Of a stretch of 27,618 nucleotides of DNA, positions 12,601 to 22,716 are shown in pieces. The DNA comes from Conoideocrella luteorostrata (lineage: Eukaryota; Ascomycota; Sordariomycetes; Hypocreales; Clavicipitaceae). The DNA is taken from assembly GCA_032433595.1 (NCBI GenBank), contig JASWJB010000446.1, forward strand, positions 1 to 27,618, written 5' to 3'. The notes beneath the pieces were generated by a model, which made no database searches, was not told the DNA's origin, and was given only the letters and a program-made list of their open reading frames with translations. The position numbers and the translations under genes were made by a program. Every line of letters begins with the position of its first letter. Positions within the stretch are counted from its first letter, which is position 1.

Positions 12601-13658
12601 GCATCACAAGGCCTTGATTGGCACTGGTGGTATGTATCGCTCTCGCGTTCTGGTAGTTGACTTTCCGGCGTTGACTTGCTAATTAACTAAACCTTCTAGG
12701 TGCTAATCTGAAGGACATTGTCGTCGGTGCAGGTGGTTCTGATGATCGACGGGAGCTCGCTCGCACCATCCAGTTCCCCAAGCAGGAGGCGGATGGAAAC
12801 ATTATCAAGGTTGAAGGGCGCACTGAGGTTGTTCACAAGATCGTGAAGCGTATTCAGGAGATTGTCGCTGAGCGTGATAGCCAAGTCACAGAGGTGGTGG
12901 AGGTGCCTATCGACAACCACCGATCTCTTATTGGTCGTGGTGGTGACACTAAGCGCCAGATGGAAGCGAAGTTCTCCGTTTCGATTGACGTACCCAGACA
13001 GGGCGACGGCAAGACTGGTGTCAAGGTTACCGGCCGACCTGAGAATGTGTCCCAGGCTAAAGAGCATATTGCTGGAATCATCCAGCAGCAGCAGGGAGAA
13101 ACTGTTCAAATCCCTCGCAATAGCCATCACGCTGTTTCCAACAATGGGCAATTGTTCCGCCAGCTTCGAAATAATCACCAAGTCACCGTCGATCATGCCG
13201 GAAATGCTATTCCTAGTAAGCCTGATAGCTCGGCTAGGGCTAACACGGGCTCACTGCCTCTCATCACTGATGATGCGGAAGCGACGGCAGATGCCCATTC
13301 CTGGAAGATTGTTAAGACAGTGTCCACCGAGGAGGGAGACATTCCTTGGGTGTTGCGTGGCACTACGGAAAATGTTCAAAAGGCCAAAGAAATCATTCGG
13401 AAGGCTCTGGAACAGGCTAAGATGACCGACTCTACGGGCTACCTGATCCTTCCAGACCCAAAGACCTATCGTCATGTCATTGGTCCCAACGGGTCCAAGG
13501 TCAACTCTATCAGACAACAGAGCAACTGCAGGATCCAAGTGCCTCGAGATCAGGCCCCAGACGAGGCCATTGAGATTGTTGGGACGCAAGAGGGCGTAGA
13601 AAAAGCCAAAAACATGATCCTGGCAGCCGTCCGCGAAGGACAGAAGCCCAGAGAGTAG
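9679..13658 (+). CDS. SCP160: Vigilin/Scp160-type multi-KH RNA-binding protein
   Basis: Vigilin-family proteins bind RNA through many KH domains and associate with polysomes and the ER surface; yeast Scp160 affects translation and ploidy maintenance. Exons are 9679-10308, 10376-12629 and 12700-13658, giving 1280 aa, close to the size I recall for Scp160. ATG 9679 (MASEES) is the first ATG in frame. The first 150 residues are low-complexity Ser/Ala/Pro-rich. About 13 KH-like modules follow. Eight keep a GXXG loop: GKGG 227, GNRG 405, GKGG 724, GAQG 791, GQGG 886, GTGG 959, GRGG 1040 and GPNG 1223. The others (near 160, 310, 560, 645 and 1110) have lost it, as is usual in this family. The second intron cuts inside the GTGG loop codon, and joining the exons restores GTGGANLKD. 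AATAAA lies 47 bp past the stop. Confidence 0.95.
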
Positions 13659-13705
13659 ACGAATCTTGGCTACGTGCGTGGAATGAGTTTGTGGATGACG
13701 TTCAT

Positions 13706-13711
13706 AATAAA
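13706..13711 (+). terminator. AATAAA polyadenylation signal of vigilin gene
   Basis: A canonical AATAAA hexamer lies 47 bp after the TAG stop of the vigilin gene. Fungal 3' ends tolerate variants, so this is a likely positioning element rather than proof of the cleavage site. Confidence 0.6.
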
Positions 13712-14088
13712 GCGTACCAAGCAAGATATCCACATTTGTTGTCAGCATGTGTGTAAGATGACGGATACTATGTAACTGCTTGTTGACTACCTAGGTGTGC
13801 GTACTTGTGTTGGCAATCTTGTTGGGAAACTAAGATACAGCGATGAAAATTGAACCACCCCCGCCGCACCGCCCTTTATAAAACACAAGTGGCGGTGAAG
13901 GAAGCACTCAAAATAGAGCTGAAAAAAGAATATTAATATAGCCTTCTAATGTTATGTACGGCATATGAAATGACTAATTAATCGGTGGCATTCTGCCAGC
14001 TGGGTTGTGCAGCTCCTTCCACCCCGGCAAATAACCAGCGGCAGAAAAAACCCCTGGATGTCCCTAGATCAGTATTCCGTAGGTGCTG

Positions 14089-14108
14089 TACTCCGTACTC
14101 CGTAGGAG
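14089..14108. repeat. Tandem pair of ACTCCGT units
   Basis: Two overlapping ACTCCGTA octamers (14090 and 14097) repeat with a 7-bp period. This is one of two places in the window with the same tandem arrangement; the other is at 19935. Confidence 0.85.
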
Positions 14109-14458
14109 AAATAATTGCACAATCCTATCCTTGAATTATTACCCACCCGTGGCAAACAGGGTTGTAGTTCCCTACTACGTATTGCCAGAATTATTTGCAA
14201 AGTAAGCAGAAAAAGCAAGATAAAACTTGTTTATTACTGTCAAGTTAAATGAATAACCTTCTAGTAAAGGTTTTGCAAAAGTATACTACTCATTTAGGTT
14301 GCTAATTAGTTATAATATAGAAAAGAAAAAAATTACTGCTGTTAAGGAAGTACAAGATTGCCCCGCTAATACGGAGCAAGTGCTCAAGACCCCGGCACGA
14401 TTGGCCCAATGATGCTTGTTTATATCACGGGTGGTAATAGTTCAAGGGTAGGATTATA

Positions 14459-14493
14459 TACTCCGTACTGTACACACATACTACTCCGTAGTA
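14459..14493. repeat. Two ACTCCGTA copies, one inside an inverted repeat
   Basis: One copy starts at 14460. The second (14483) sits in TACTACTCCGTAGTA, whose 6-bp arms TACTAC and GTAGTA flank TCC. They lie about 260-290 bp upstream of the Erg27 start codon. Confidence 0.75.
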
Positions 14494-14639
14494 CGCACAA
14501 GCCCCCCACCTTCGGTATTCCGCTCCCACAAGTGGTTCGATATTTAATCTGGCATGTGTACTCCGTTCTCCATAACAAAACAGACCTATCACCCTCGAAC
14601 TGATTCTCGGCCATCGGTGCGAGCCGGAGCTGCGGCGAC

Positions 14640-14654
14640 CATATATACCATTGG
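14640..14654 (+). promoter_or_regulatory. TATA-like and inverted CCAAT elements before Erg27
   Basis: TATATA at about 14642 is followed by ATTGG at 14650-14654. Both lie roughly 100-110 bp upstream of the Erg27 ATG, a plausible core promoter position. They are assigned by motif and position only. Confidence 0.35.
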
Positions 14655-14751
14655 TGGCCTACTAGAGGGCCCCGTGTCTCTTGAATGGTACAATTGCACG
14701 ACTGAGATTCTTTGTTTAGCGATACTGCATTCTACGATCTCTTGACTTGCC

Positions 14752-16368
14752 ATGGTGACCAAAACTTCATCTCCTGGCCCAGCTCCGTGGGAGTCTGTCC
14801 CTGCACACGAGCAGTTATTCGTGCTCGTTACCGGCGCAAATAGGTACAGTTTCCTGCCCCCCAGTTATTGCCTGATCATTTTTGCCCGATTTCATTATGC
14901 TGAAAATGCTCGAAGACTAACATGAAGGCATCTGAACTTTTTTGTACAGTGGAATTGGCCTCGGTATTGTCCAAAATCTGATCAACGACTTCCTGAACTC
15001 TCGCTCTCTCACATCGCACCTAATTGTCATTCCCACGACCCGATCTCGCTCCAAGTGTCTCAGCTGTATAAGAGAATGCCGCGAATACGCTGTCAAGGCA
15101 GCCCGGACATCCAGGGGCCTTGCTTCCCGAGCCGGAGCAGACTATAATTGGCAAGATGCGGTGCACAGAATTCACATTCTAAGCTTGTCAGTGGACCTAT
15201 GTGATCTGCGTGCTATTAAAAAACTGGCCCATACGCTGCGTTATGCCACCGTAAGCAACCCGGAAGGATTGGACGGTGAATATATTCGTAACGTCAGGAT
15301 ACCTCGACTAGACAGCATAATTTGCAATGCAGCGTACGGTGGCTGGTCAGGACTGGACTGGCCCAAGTTGATTTGGACGTTTTTGTCCAAGGGTCTCATT
15401 CAGATGGCTTCATACCCGGACTTCAAAGTGGCCTTGCCGACGTGTATTCTGAACGAGCGGCCCATGCTGAACTACGTGAGTTCTGGAAATAATGTCGCAA
15501 GTCAGCATGACTGGACTGCATGAATGGAAGTGCTGACTTAGAAATTCTTGAATAGCCTCTTAAACCACTACTGGGTGAAGTCTTTTGCGCCTGCGTCTTT
15601 GGGCACTATATGCTGGTACATAACCTGCTCCCACTGCTGAGCAGGTCGTCGAAAGACCAGATACCAGGTCGTATTATATGGTCCAGCAGTGTTGAGGCAG
15701 TCCGACGTGTTTTCAACATCGAGGATATTCAATGCTTCAAAAGACTCGAGGCATACGAATCTGCAAAGCGACTCATCGACCTTCTTTCCATAACATATTC
15801 CCTCCCTGCAGCTCGTCCATATTCCTCCCAATTCCTCACCATCGATGACGACGACGAGGCGACCCGAAAACAAGTTGTCAAACCCAAACTCTACCTAACA
15901 CACCCGGGAATAGTAGCCAGCGCCTTGTTTCCCCTCCCCTGGTTTCTCTTTTGGCTATACGAACTCACTCTCGCCATTTGCCGCTGGGCCGGCTCCCCTT
16001 GGCACACCGGTGACGGCTACAGTGGAGCCAAAGCCGCTACTTGGATTGCCCTCCAAGATCAAGAGGCGCTCGACAATTCTAACGCCGAGCGCGTCAAATG
16101 GGGAAGCATCAGAGATGCCAGTCTGCGTGTGGACGTGAAAAAGACAGAAGTGGAGGGCTGGGGATGGGATGGGACACCCGAAACGGCAGATACTATTGCT
16201 GCCGACACAGCAGTCGGTCTATTCAGGAAGTCTATTGGACGAAGGACCGGCGTTCAGGATGCAACGGCAGAGGACATTGCTGAGTTTGAGGAAGTTGGCG
16301 CGCAGTGTTGGCAGCAACTAGAGCAGTTGAGAGCTCAGTGGGAGGAAATTATAGAGCAAGAGGATTAA
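14752..16368 (+). CDS. erg27: Erg27-type 3-keto-sterol reductase (SDR family)
   Basis: Erg27 reduces the 3-keto group of sterol intermediates with NADPH (EC 1.1.1.270), the last step of C-4 demethylation in ergosterol synthesis. It works on ER/lipid-particle membranes with Erg25, Erg26 and the Erg28 scaffold. Exons are 14752-14843, 14950-15475 and 15556-16368, giving 476 aa. The first intron splits the Ser codon of the Rossmann TGANSGIG motif (27-34), which confirms the short first exon. Further marks are an ICNAAYGG strand in place of the usual NNAG, catalytic-type Ser near 249-251, and YESAK with Tyr273 and Lys277. A hydrophobic stretch at about 328-348 could anchor it to the membrane. The protein is longer than the roughly 350-aa yeast enzyme. 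The neighbouring MFS gene is convergent. A related SDR of other substrate is possible but less likely. Confidence 0.9.
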
Positions 16369-17701
16369 AATTCGGCATAAAACTGAATTGAATTGCGCTT
16401 TAATATTGAAAATTATTATTAATTATTAATAATTTTTTTTTGTCGTTCCTTAGACTTATCTTTTGTTTTAATTTTGGTTTGTTGTCCCTCATGGACTTAT
16501 CTTATGATGAAGAAACACATTAAATGCTGGTTGTACCCTACCGGAGAAAATTGACAAACAATACCAGGTCACAGTAATGGACTTGCGGATGTTTGTCGTG
16601 TCGCGGCGTGGCATTAGTAAAGCCGTAGAGTAAATAATGTGGCAGCATAATAAACAGCAACAATAAATAACAAGAAAGTTGTGCTTACGCCTCGTGACTG
16701 TGTTCGCCGTAGCTTGCAGTTCCACCGCCTTACTGACGTTAAATTTGTGCAGTATAAAGTAAGAGAAATCCCCCCAATTACGACCATAGCCTTCATTACT
16801 TCCAACAACACTTCCTCCAGCATCCGATCCCAATTCCACCTGAAAAACTAACCACAATCCATAATTCGTAATCCACAATTTCATCTCGAGCAATTGGCGT
16901 ATCCACTCTCTTCACGTAATTAATTCTAGGAATCCCAAGGCAACAGGCATAGCACAACTTCGCAAGCTAATTAGTATAGCTGCGGATGGGATCCCAGCAG
17001 TATTGTAGCTAAGCAGGATGCTAACTCTCCTAACTCCCGGGCTAAGCTTTTCCAGCTTACCCCGAATACTAAGAACATGGTCGAGCGGGATTTTATCCTA
17101 GAATCCCACGATAACCTGGCTGAGATGGAACGGAGCAACTCATCCCAAGCCACAGAAAAAGGTCAAGAGGGTAGGTAAGTGGACAAAGCGTGCTCGCTTT
17201 ACTAGATAGAAACGGCGGGGCGTTTTTTTTTTCTCGTGCCCAGGAGGGAATAATAATATTATTATTAGACTATAGGTATATTAATCACAGAGTACCTATT
17301 TTTCCTGACTTGACATTTCTGTTCGTGTCAGCTTATGAGCGTCTACATGCATCAAGAGGTGTTAGATTGGAATAATTCTTCGGCTCAGCCAAGTGAGTTG
17401 CCGAGAATATCAAGTTCCGGAGATAAACACGACTGCTCTGTAGTGGCAGGACCGGCGTTAGAACTTTCTCCAACAAATCAACCGCTTGCGCATTGTGATA
17501 TTATTTTCAACTTTGACTGCTGTCAAGAAACTTCTAGGCGAAATTAAAGGAGAAGAAGTACTCATTCGGCCTCTCTGGTGCCGGTAGCTAGACTACATGT
17601 AATCTCCATCCTCAACAAGACAAAATGGAGAAATAAAATACTATGCAAGAGATTGAGTGTGTGTATGGGTGAGTATATGCATATGTCCCGCCACTCAGTA
17701 T
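16369..17701. other. Convergent intergenic region between Erg27 and MFS genes
   Basis: This holds the two facing 3' ends. Just after the Erg27 stop comes an AT-rich imperfect inverted repeat ending in a T-run (about 16411-16441), likely part of 3'-end formation. A compact region at about 16960-17200 reads like decayed coding sequence but has stops in every frame. An 18-bp perfect palindrome lies at 17249-17266. No supported gene was found. Confidence 0.55.
17249..17266. repeat. Perfect 18-bp AT palindrome
   Basis: AATAATAATATTATTATT is an exact palindrome made of AAT/ATT units. It follows a 10-T run (17223-17232) in the convergent 3' region. It could extrude as a cruciform; it is probably simple-sequence DNA. 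Confidence 0.7.
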
Positions 17702-19389
17702 TTACGCAACAGCCTGTACGTTGGAACCAGCACCTCTCTCATCGGAGCGAACACGCTTCAAAACGACCTTGTCTCCACGGCCAAACCTGCCCAAGAACAG
17801 AGGCAGCGGGCAAACCACCAGCGCAAGGACAGCCTGAAAGATCAGAGCCTTCTTCATATTCTGTGGCGGCTTGCCATCTTTGCCCTCGGTTAAGGCGTCG
17901 CTAATGATGACGAAAATAGCACCAAACAGCTGGCCACCAGCCCAGGCTGTGGTAGACGTGACCTCGGGACTAAGGGGGTGGCCGAGTTCGGTAAGGAACT
18001 CGAGAGCGACGGGTACCAAGGCAAAGGATGCGGCTCCGAGAAAAGCAAGAACAACGTATGGGCCGGCAATATCGCGAGTCTCGGGCATCCATAAGAAAAC
18101 GAGGTAGCAGGCGCCAATGACGGGCATGAAAAACTGAAGAGCAAAAAGGAACTTCTTGTTCCGATCCAGAATGGGTGAGGTGATTGCCGAGAAGACGAGG
18201 CCGACGACAATAAGGATGGCACCCCCGATACCCGCTTGGTCATCTGTGAATCCATAAGGGACCATCATTTGATTAAGAAGCGAGGAAATGGAGTTGAAAA
18301 ATCCGACATAGACGAAGAACGGAATGAGAATGAGCCACAACTCGATCGAATGGGTAAGAACCTTGACAGATTCCTTGAGGCTCAGCTTGGGAGTTTCGGA
18401 AGAAGGCCCAACGGGAGTTGGTGGCGCTGCAGGGACAAAGAAGGCAGGGATGGCGCAAATGGTGGACTACACGACAATGGGATATCTGATTAGGTCTGAC
18501 ATCGATAATGGGGATTACGTCTTCGGAATTATAACTTACAATGATGGAGACGTAGAGCACCATGTTGGAAATGTCAGTTGTTTCCTTGGCCCACAGGGGA
18601 TTGATCAACTGGCCCAGGGCACCGCCCAGAGGATTGGCCAAACTCGTCAAAGCAGTGGCAGCTACACGGCCTCGGTTGGTGAACCACATGTCGGAGTACC
18701 GAGTGGGAGCTGCCAGAATGAAAGGCTGAGCGAAACCGATGAGGATCTCACCAGCCATAATGGCACCGTAGCGGCCACCAGAGGAACTTGTCGAGCCGCC
18801 ATACCGAATCCAATTTCCGATGATAATAAGAATCGCCGAGATCATAAAGGCCAACTTGGGTCCGCGATGCAAAATGGCAATGGTGACTGGGAAAATGGCG
18901 ACAAAGGAGAGAAAAAAGGCTGTGCTGATCCAGTTTATAGCCGATTTGGAAACTCCATAGTACGTCGCTGAGAGGTCGGCGACGGGTGCAAAAGTGAGCC
19001 ACTGTGTAAAGACAAAAAATATTAGCAACATTGTATGACGGCGATTAGGAAAGATTGTCAAGCATCAATGCTCGAGTTGTCCATGTACTGAAATGAGGAA
19101 AGGCTCATGAAGGATTTGCAATTTCGGAATCCTCTCTTACATCCCAGGAGACGACAATATTCATGAGCGTCAGGGTAACCAAGCCGATCCATCGTCGCTT
19201 GTAGGTTCGGTACTCAGTCGCCGGCGCGTTACCAATGCTGCCCATGCTGCCATCGCCATCGGCCACTTCAGTTCCATCCTCAGCGACATTTCGTTCCCCC
19301 AGAGTGTAGTCCCGCGATCCAAGCTTCCTACTTTTCCAGAACCGCCCACCGGCCTTGTCACCAGTCCCATCGATGCTGTTTCCTTTCAT
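17702..19389 (-). CDS. MFS transporter, SLC49/FLVCR-like, 12 membrane helices
   Basis: This is a polytopic major-facilitator protein. Exons are 19389-19141, 19001-18540 and 18466-17702, giving 491 aa. ATG 19389 is the first in frame; upstream codons offer only GTG. A hydrophilic N-terminus of about 64 residues precedes YKRRWIGL and helix 1, which continues across the first intron (NIVVSWD joined to WLTFAPVA). Six hydrophobic segments lie in residues 66-250, then a Pro/Ser loop, then six more from about 285 to 470. Features such as [29 protein letters not shown] and [10 protein letters not shown] recall the FLVCR/DIRC2 (SLC49) group, members of which move heme, choline or related solutes in animals. 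The substrate of fungal members is not established and I assign none. The first intron (139 bp) is longer than most here. Confidence 0.88.
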
Positions 19390-19671
19390 GATGTGGGGAA
19401 GTGAGTGGCGAAAAGAGAGACAGGTATGAGACAACGCAGTTGACAGCACTGGAAAACCAAGCCAGCGTCCGACAGTCCTTTCCCTTCCAACCTAATACAG
19501 ACCACTGGAAAGATGGAAGCAAATCAAAGAAGGAAACAGAGGACTATTCCAGGTTTTACCTGCCAACGATCCTGCGCTGGCGTTTACGGGAGGCGCCGGG
19601 GCTGCCCAGCAAGAATGAATCGTTGTTGTCGGCCAAGACGGACGGCGGGTGGGTTTTTTTAGACTCTTGTA

Positions 19672-19699
19672 TGGAGTACTCCGTACTCTGTACGGAGTA
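19672..19699. repeat. Hairpin of two inverted ACTCCGTA copies
   Basis: TACTCCGTAC (19677-19686) and GTACGGAGTA (19690-19699) are perfect 10-bp inverted arms around TCT. GGAGTACTCC overlaps the left arm and is itself a palindrome. The structure lies about 290-310 bp upstream of the MFS start codon. Confidence 0.85.
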
Positions 19700-19781
19700 G
19701 CGTTCTGCAAGCACCTACACGTCTGATCCACTTCGCCTGTTCTCGGGGTTATTTTTTCTCTCTTTCTCTTCTAAGCCTATT

Positions 19782-19819
19782 TGGATGGATGGGATGGATG
19801 GATGGACGGTTGGATGGTT
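19782..19819. repeat. GGAT tetranucleotide tract
   Basis: Imperfect GGAT/GGTT repeats lie about 400 bp upstream of the MFS ATG. It is ordinary simple-sequence DNA with single-base interruptions. Confidence 0.8.
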
Positions 19820-19933
19820 GAGCTTGTGGTTACCGTTTCTTCCTGGGACCCTTGCTCTCCGCAACCGAACTTGCTAGGCTGGGCGAGGGGAAATTAATAA
19901 ATGAGCTGCAGGTGACATAAATAAGGTCTAGTG

Positions 19934-19950
19934 TACTCCGTACTCCGTAC
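19934..19950. repeat. Tandem pair of ACTCCGT units
   Basis: TACTCCGTACTCCGTAC contains two ACTCCGTA octamers with a 7-bp period, repeating the arrangement at 14089-14108. Confidence 0.85.
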
Positions 19951-20771
19951 CGCTTAGCTGGTCTGATGAGCCCGTGACCACCGAAGCGAAGTGGCAGAAC
20001 AACGACAGAGCCAAGAATGAACAGTTGAAAAAGTCGACGCGGTACGTAGGCGACCAGAGTCGAGAGAGGTGAAGTTGGGCCGAGTCGAGAATTGAGACGG
20101 ACGTCTGGAACAAAAACAAGAATGCTGTCATGGTGTATTGTACAATATTATACTCCGTAATCTGGCCCTGCGTCCAGGTCGTGGGCGTTGGATGAACATG
20201 GGCGCGCATGAAGAGGCCCCAGACGCCCGTCCCAAAAGCATGGGTAAATTTCCTGACAGATGCTAGTTAGTCCTCCTGCAACTTGGTACTGTGGTGCCTG
20301 TACGGAGTTCTCCATGAGCTGCGAGGTCGCGTGGAGCGTTCCTTCCTAGTAGTTGAGTTTAGTTAACCTAGCCTAGCACCTGGCCACCTATTCCTCGCAG
20401 TGCTAGACTCAAATTAGAGCGCGGTCCGTCTTCTGCGTGGTCGTCGATGTCGCCCCAATCAGGTCCCAATGTGGAACAAGTCTCAAAGCCATGCATCTGT
20501 GCTGCGGAGCCTGTCGCCGTTATTCGATGGTGTTACCTGTGCCACCACACGGGCTACTCCGTAGCACAATCACCAGAGCCACTCAGCGCATGTATCAGCT
20601 AGGGCTGTAGATGGAACCGACCAAGCCTGCAGGCTAGCGGCCCAGCAAGGGATCAAGGTTTGGTTGGCACTTTTGGATCGTGTGCCGCCACCTGGTTCTC
20701 CGTAACTAGGTATTCTAGCAATCTAGGTACCATGAACCGACCTTGCCTGCCAGCTCACGACAGTGGCGCTT

Positions 20772-20795
20772 GCGAAGCAGCGAAGCAGCGAAGCA
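20772..20795. repeat. Tandem repeat, 8-bp unit GCGAAGCA, three copies
   Basis: Three perfect adjacent copies of GCGAAGCA lie in non-coding DNA between the MFS and QCR6 genes. Confidence 0.9.
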
Positions 20796-21439
20796 ACCAG
20801 TGACTCAGGGACTCTTCAATTCGTGGCAGAGGAACCTCGGTTGCTGCAGCGTGCATTTGAGTTGCTCAAATGGCTGCACCAATGGTGCTCCGATGCCACC
20901 ATACTACCATACACACACCTAAGCATTATAAGGCGGGCAAATATCATGTGGCTGTCCATTTCCGTGATGAAGATGTTGGCGATATATAACGTTGCACATA
21001 ACCATGCACCGGACAAACTTGGCTTTCCTATTCCGGATTTCTGAACTGGTGCATGGTAACCTGGCAAGAAGCTACTCCGTAATGTCTCTGGCATCTACTG
21101 GCCTCAGTGACTTCTCGTGCTCTGTGCCATGTGACACAGTGAGCGCTTGGACAAGGGTCGAGGGAGCAAACGGCTCGTACGTACATTCTCCGCACGACTA
21201 TCTCATTTGAGACGCTGAAGATCAGTTAGCCACCGGAAAATAAGGGGCGTAAGTTAAACTTGGGTGGCTGACGGGCCAGTCGGTGCGTAGAGCCATTAGC
21301 GACCTGCCACTGCACAACGGACGAGAATGAAGAACGACATGGGAGTCGAGTGGCGGCGCAGGGGGTCGCGATGAAATTGATTACGGCCGATACAGCGGGG
21401 CCATTAATGGCCATCTGGACCTAGCGAGTTGTCAGATAG

Positions 21440-21600
21440 GTGAAATACGTGAAATACGTGAAAGAGGTGAACTACTGTAGGTGAAAGTGGTAAAAGTGGT
21501 GAAAGTGGTAAGGGAGGTAAAAAGAGGTAAAAGAGTTGACAGAGTTGAAGGAGTTAAAAGTGGTGAAAGAGGCGAAGAGGTGAAGAGGTGAAAGAAGGTA
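21440..21600. repeat. Degenerate 9-bp minisatellite, about 18 units
   Basis: About 18 head-to-tail units of roughly 9 bp follow the pattern GTGAAAGAG, with variants such as GTGAAATAC, GTAAAAGTG, GTAAAAGAG and GTTGAAGGA-like forms, plus a few 1-bp indels. Neighbouring units are more alike than distant ones (paired GTGAAATAC, alternating GTGAAAGTG/GTAAAAGTG), consistent with local duplication. Plus-strand purine bias is strong. I see no gene it could belong to. Confidence 0.85.
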
Positions 21601-22700
21601 CATATTATATCAATATACGGAGTATAGGAAGTAATAAATAGCTATAAAGCATTAAGTTTATGGTAGCGTGGCCGGGGAGGGGAACCATTCTCAGTTATAG
21701 GGATATTGTAAATATCCATCCAAGCTATCCTTCACCAAGCGTTATTGCGCTTTTGCTCTGTGCTGCTTTGCAAGATGCTCTAGGACAGGACAACATAATG
21801 CGTGCCGCCGCTTCATGGTTCTTGCTATGTGCTGCCATGTGCCGCCTTGTGCCGCCTGGTCTTGCCTGGTCGGTGGTCTTGCCTTGCCGTTTGCGCGTGC
21901 CTCTCCCAGTCAAGCATCTTATAAGATACCTAGGTGACTATGAAGTACTATGACCTGAGGAGGGTGACATACCCCGTACACAATCAATGCATCCAATCAT
22001 CAAAGCATGCAAAACCTTCCTCGATCCAGATGCGCCTCTCCGGTGTCTTGTCCAGTCCATCACCATCCATCCCGCCCCGATGCCAAAGTCGCCAGGCAAT
22101 CAATCAGTCATCCTGTAACTCCGTATCTGCCTCACAAACTGAATTCTCGTTTCTTGCCACTCACACCACCATACGCAGTTCTCCACATCATTTCATGGTT
22201 CACTCTACAATGCGCAGAGCAACGGACCAACTACCGAGTACGGATTCCTACTAACTAGTAGTATTCCGCTCTATTATGCGAGGGTCCATAAGACCACCAC
22301 GCAAATTAGAAATGGGACGTTCCACTTTTCTATTCCAAGCTATCCTGTCATGTATCATTTCCGTCCCAATTCTGATTCTGCAATGCAGTTTGTACGGTGT
22401 ACAATAAAAATTCAATATTGCGCAGCAGTGGCAAGTTAATTCGGTCCTAAATGTTGTTGATGATTTTCCATTCAAGCTGTAGTTATGTCGTGTAACCACA
22501 ATATTGTACATATGACGGACGCCTCCCACTTCAATTCTGGAGCAAACCTGTCTCGCATGAAACCCACAATCGGCACCACCGTTTTCTGCCCTGTGAGAGA
22601 CCCCTGCTTCTCCTCGCGGTCAACTCGAGCCTCAGCCTTGGGGTTCGTCCTGCGGTTTCGACAGAGCGGCCTGGTGTTGTATTCTTATTTTGCGAGGCTG

Positions 22701-22716
22701 TACTCCGTACGGAGTA
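22701..22716. repeat. Perfect 16-bp palindrome TACTCCGTACGGAGTA
   Basis: The two half-copies of the recurrent octamer meet with no spacer, giving an exact 16-bp palindrome. It is the most symmetrical member of the dispersed family in this window. Confidence 0.9.

Larger units (their letters stand above)
13659..14751. other. Intergenic region: vigilin 3' end and Erg27 promoter
   Basis: This 1.1-kb stretch carries the vigilin polyadenylation signal, an AT-rich block around 14200-14340, and four exact ACTCCGTA copies plus near matches at 14370 and 14559. A TATATA stretch (14642) and an ATTGG (14650), which is CCAAT on the other strand, lie about 100-110 bp before the Erg27 ATG. No gene is visible. 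Confidence 0.6.

Noticed and set aside
14752..19389. A sterol or metabolite gene cluster joining Erg27 and the MFS transporter.
   Set aside because: The two genes are convergent, 1.3 kb apart, and of housekeeping type; no core biosynthetic enzyme lies in the window.
21440..21600. The minisatellite as a CRISPR-like array.
   Set aside because: Units are directly adjacent with no spacers, and the genome is fungal.
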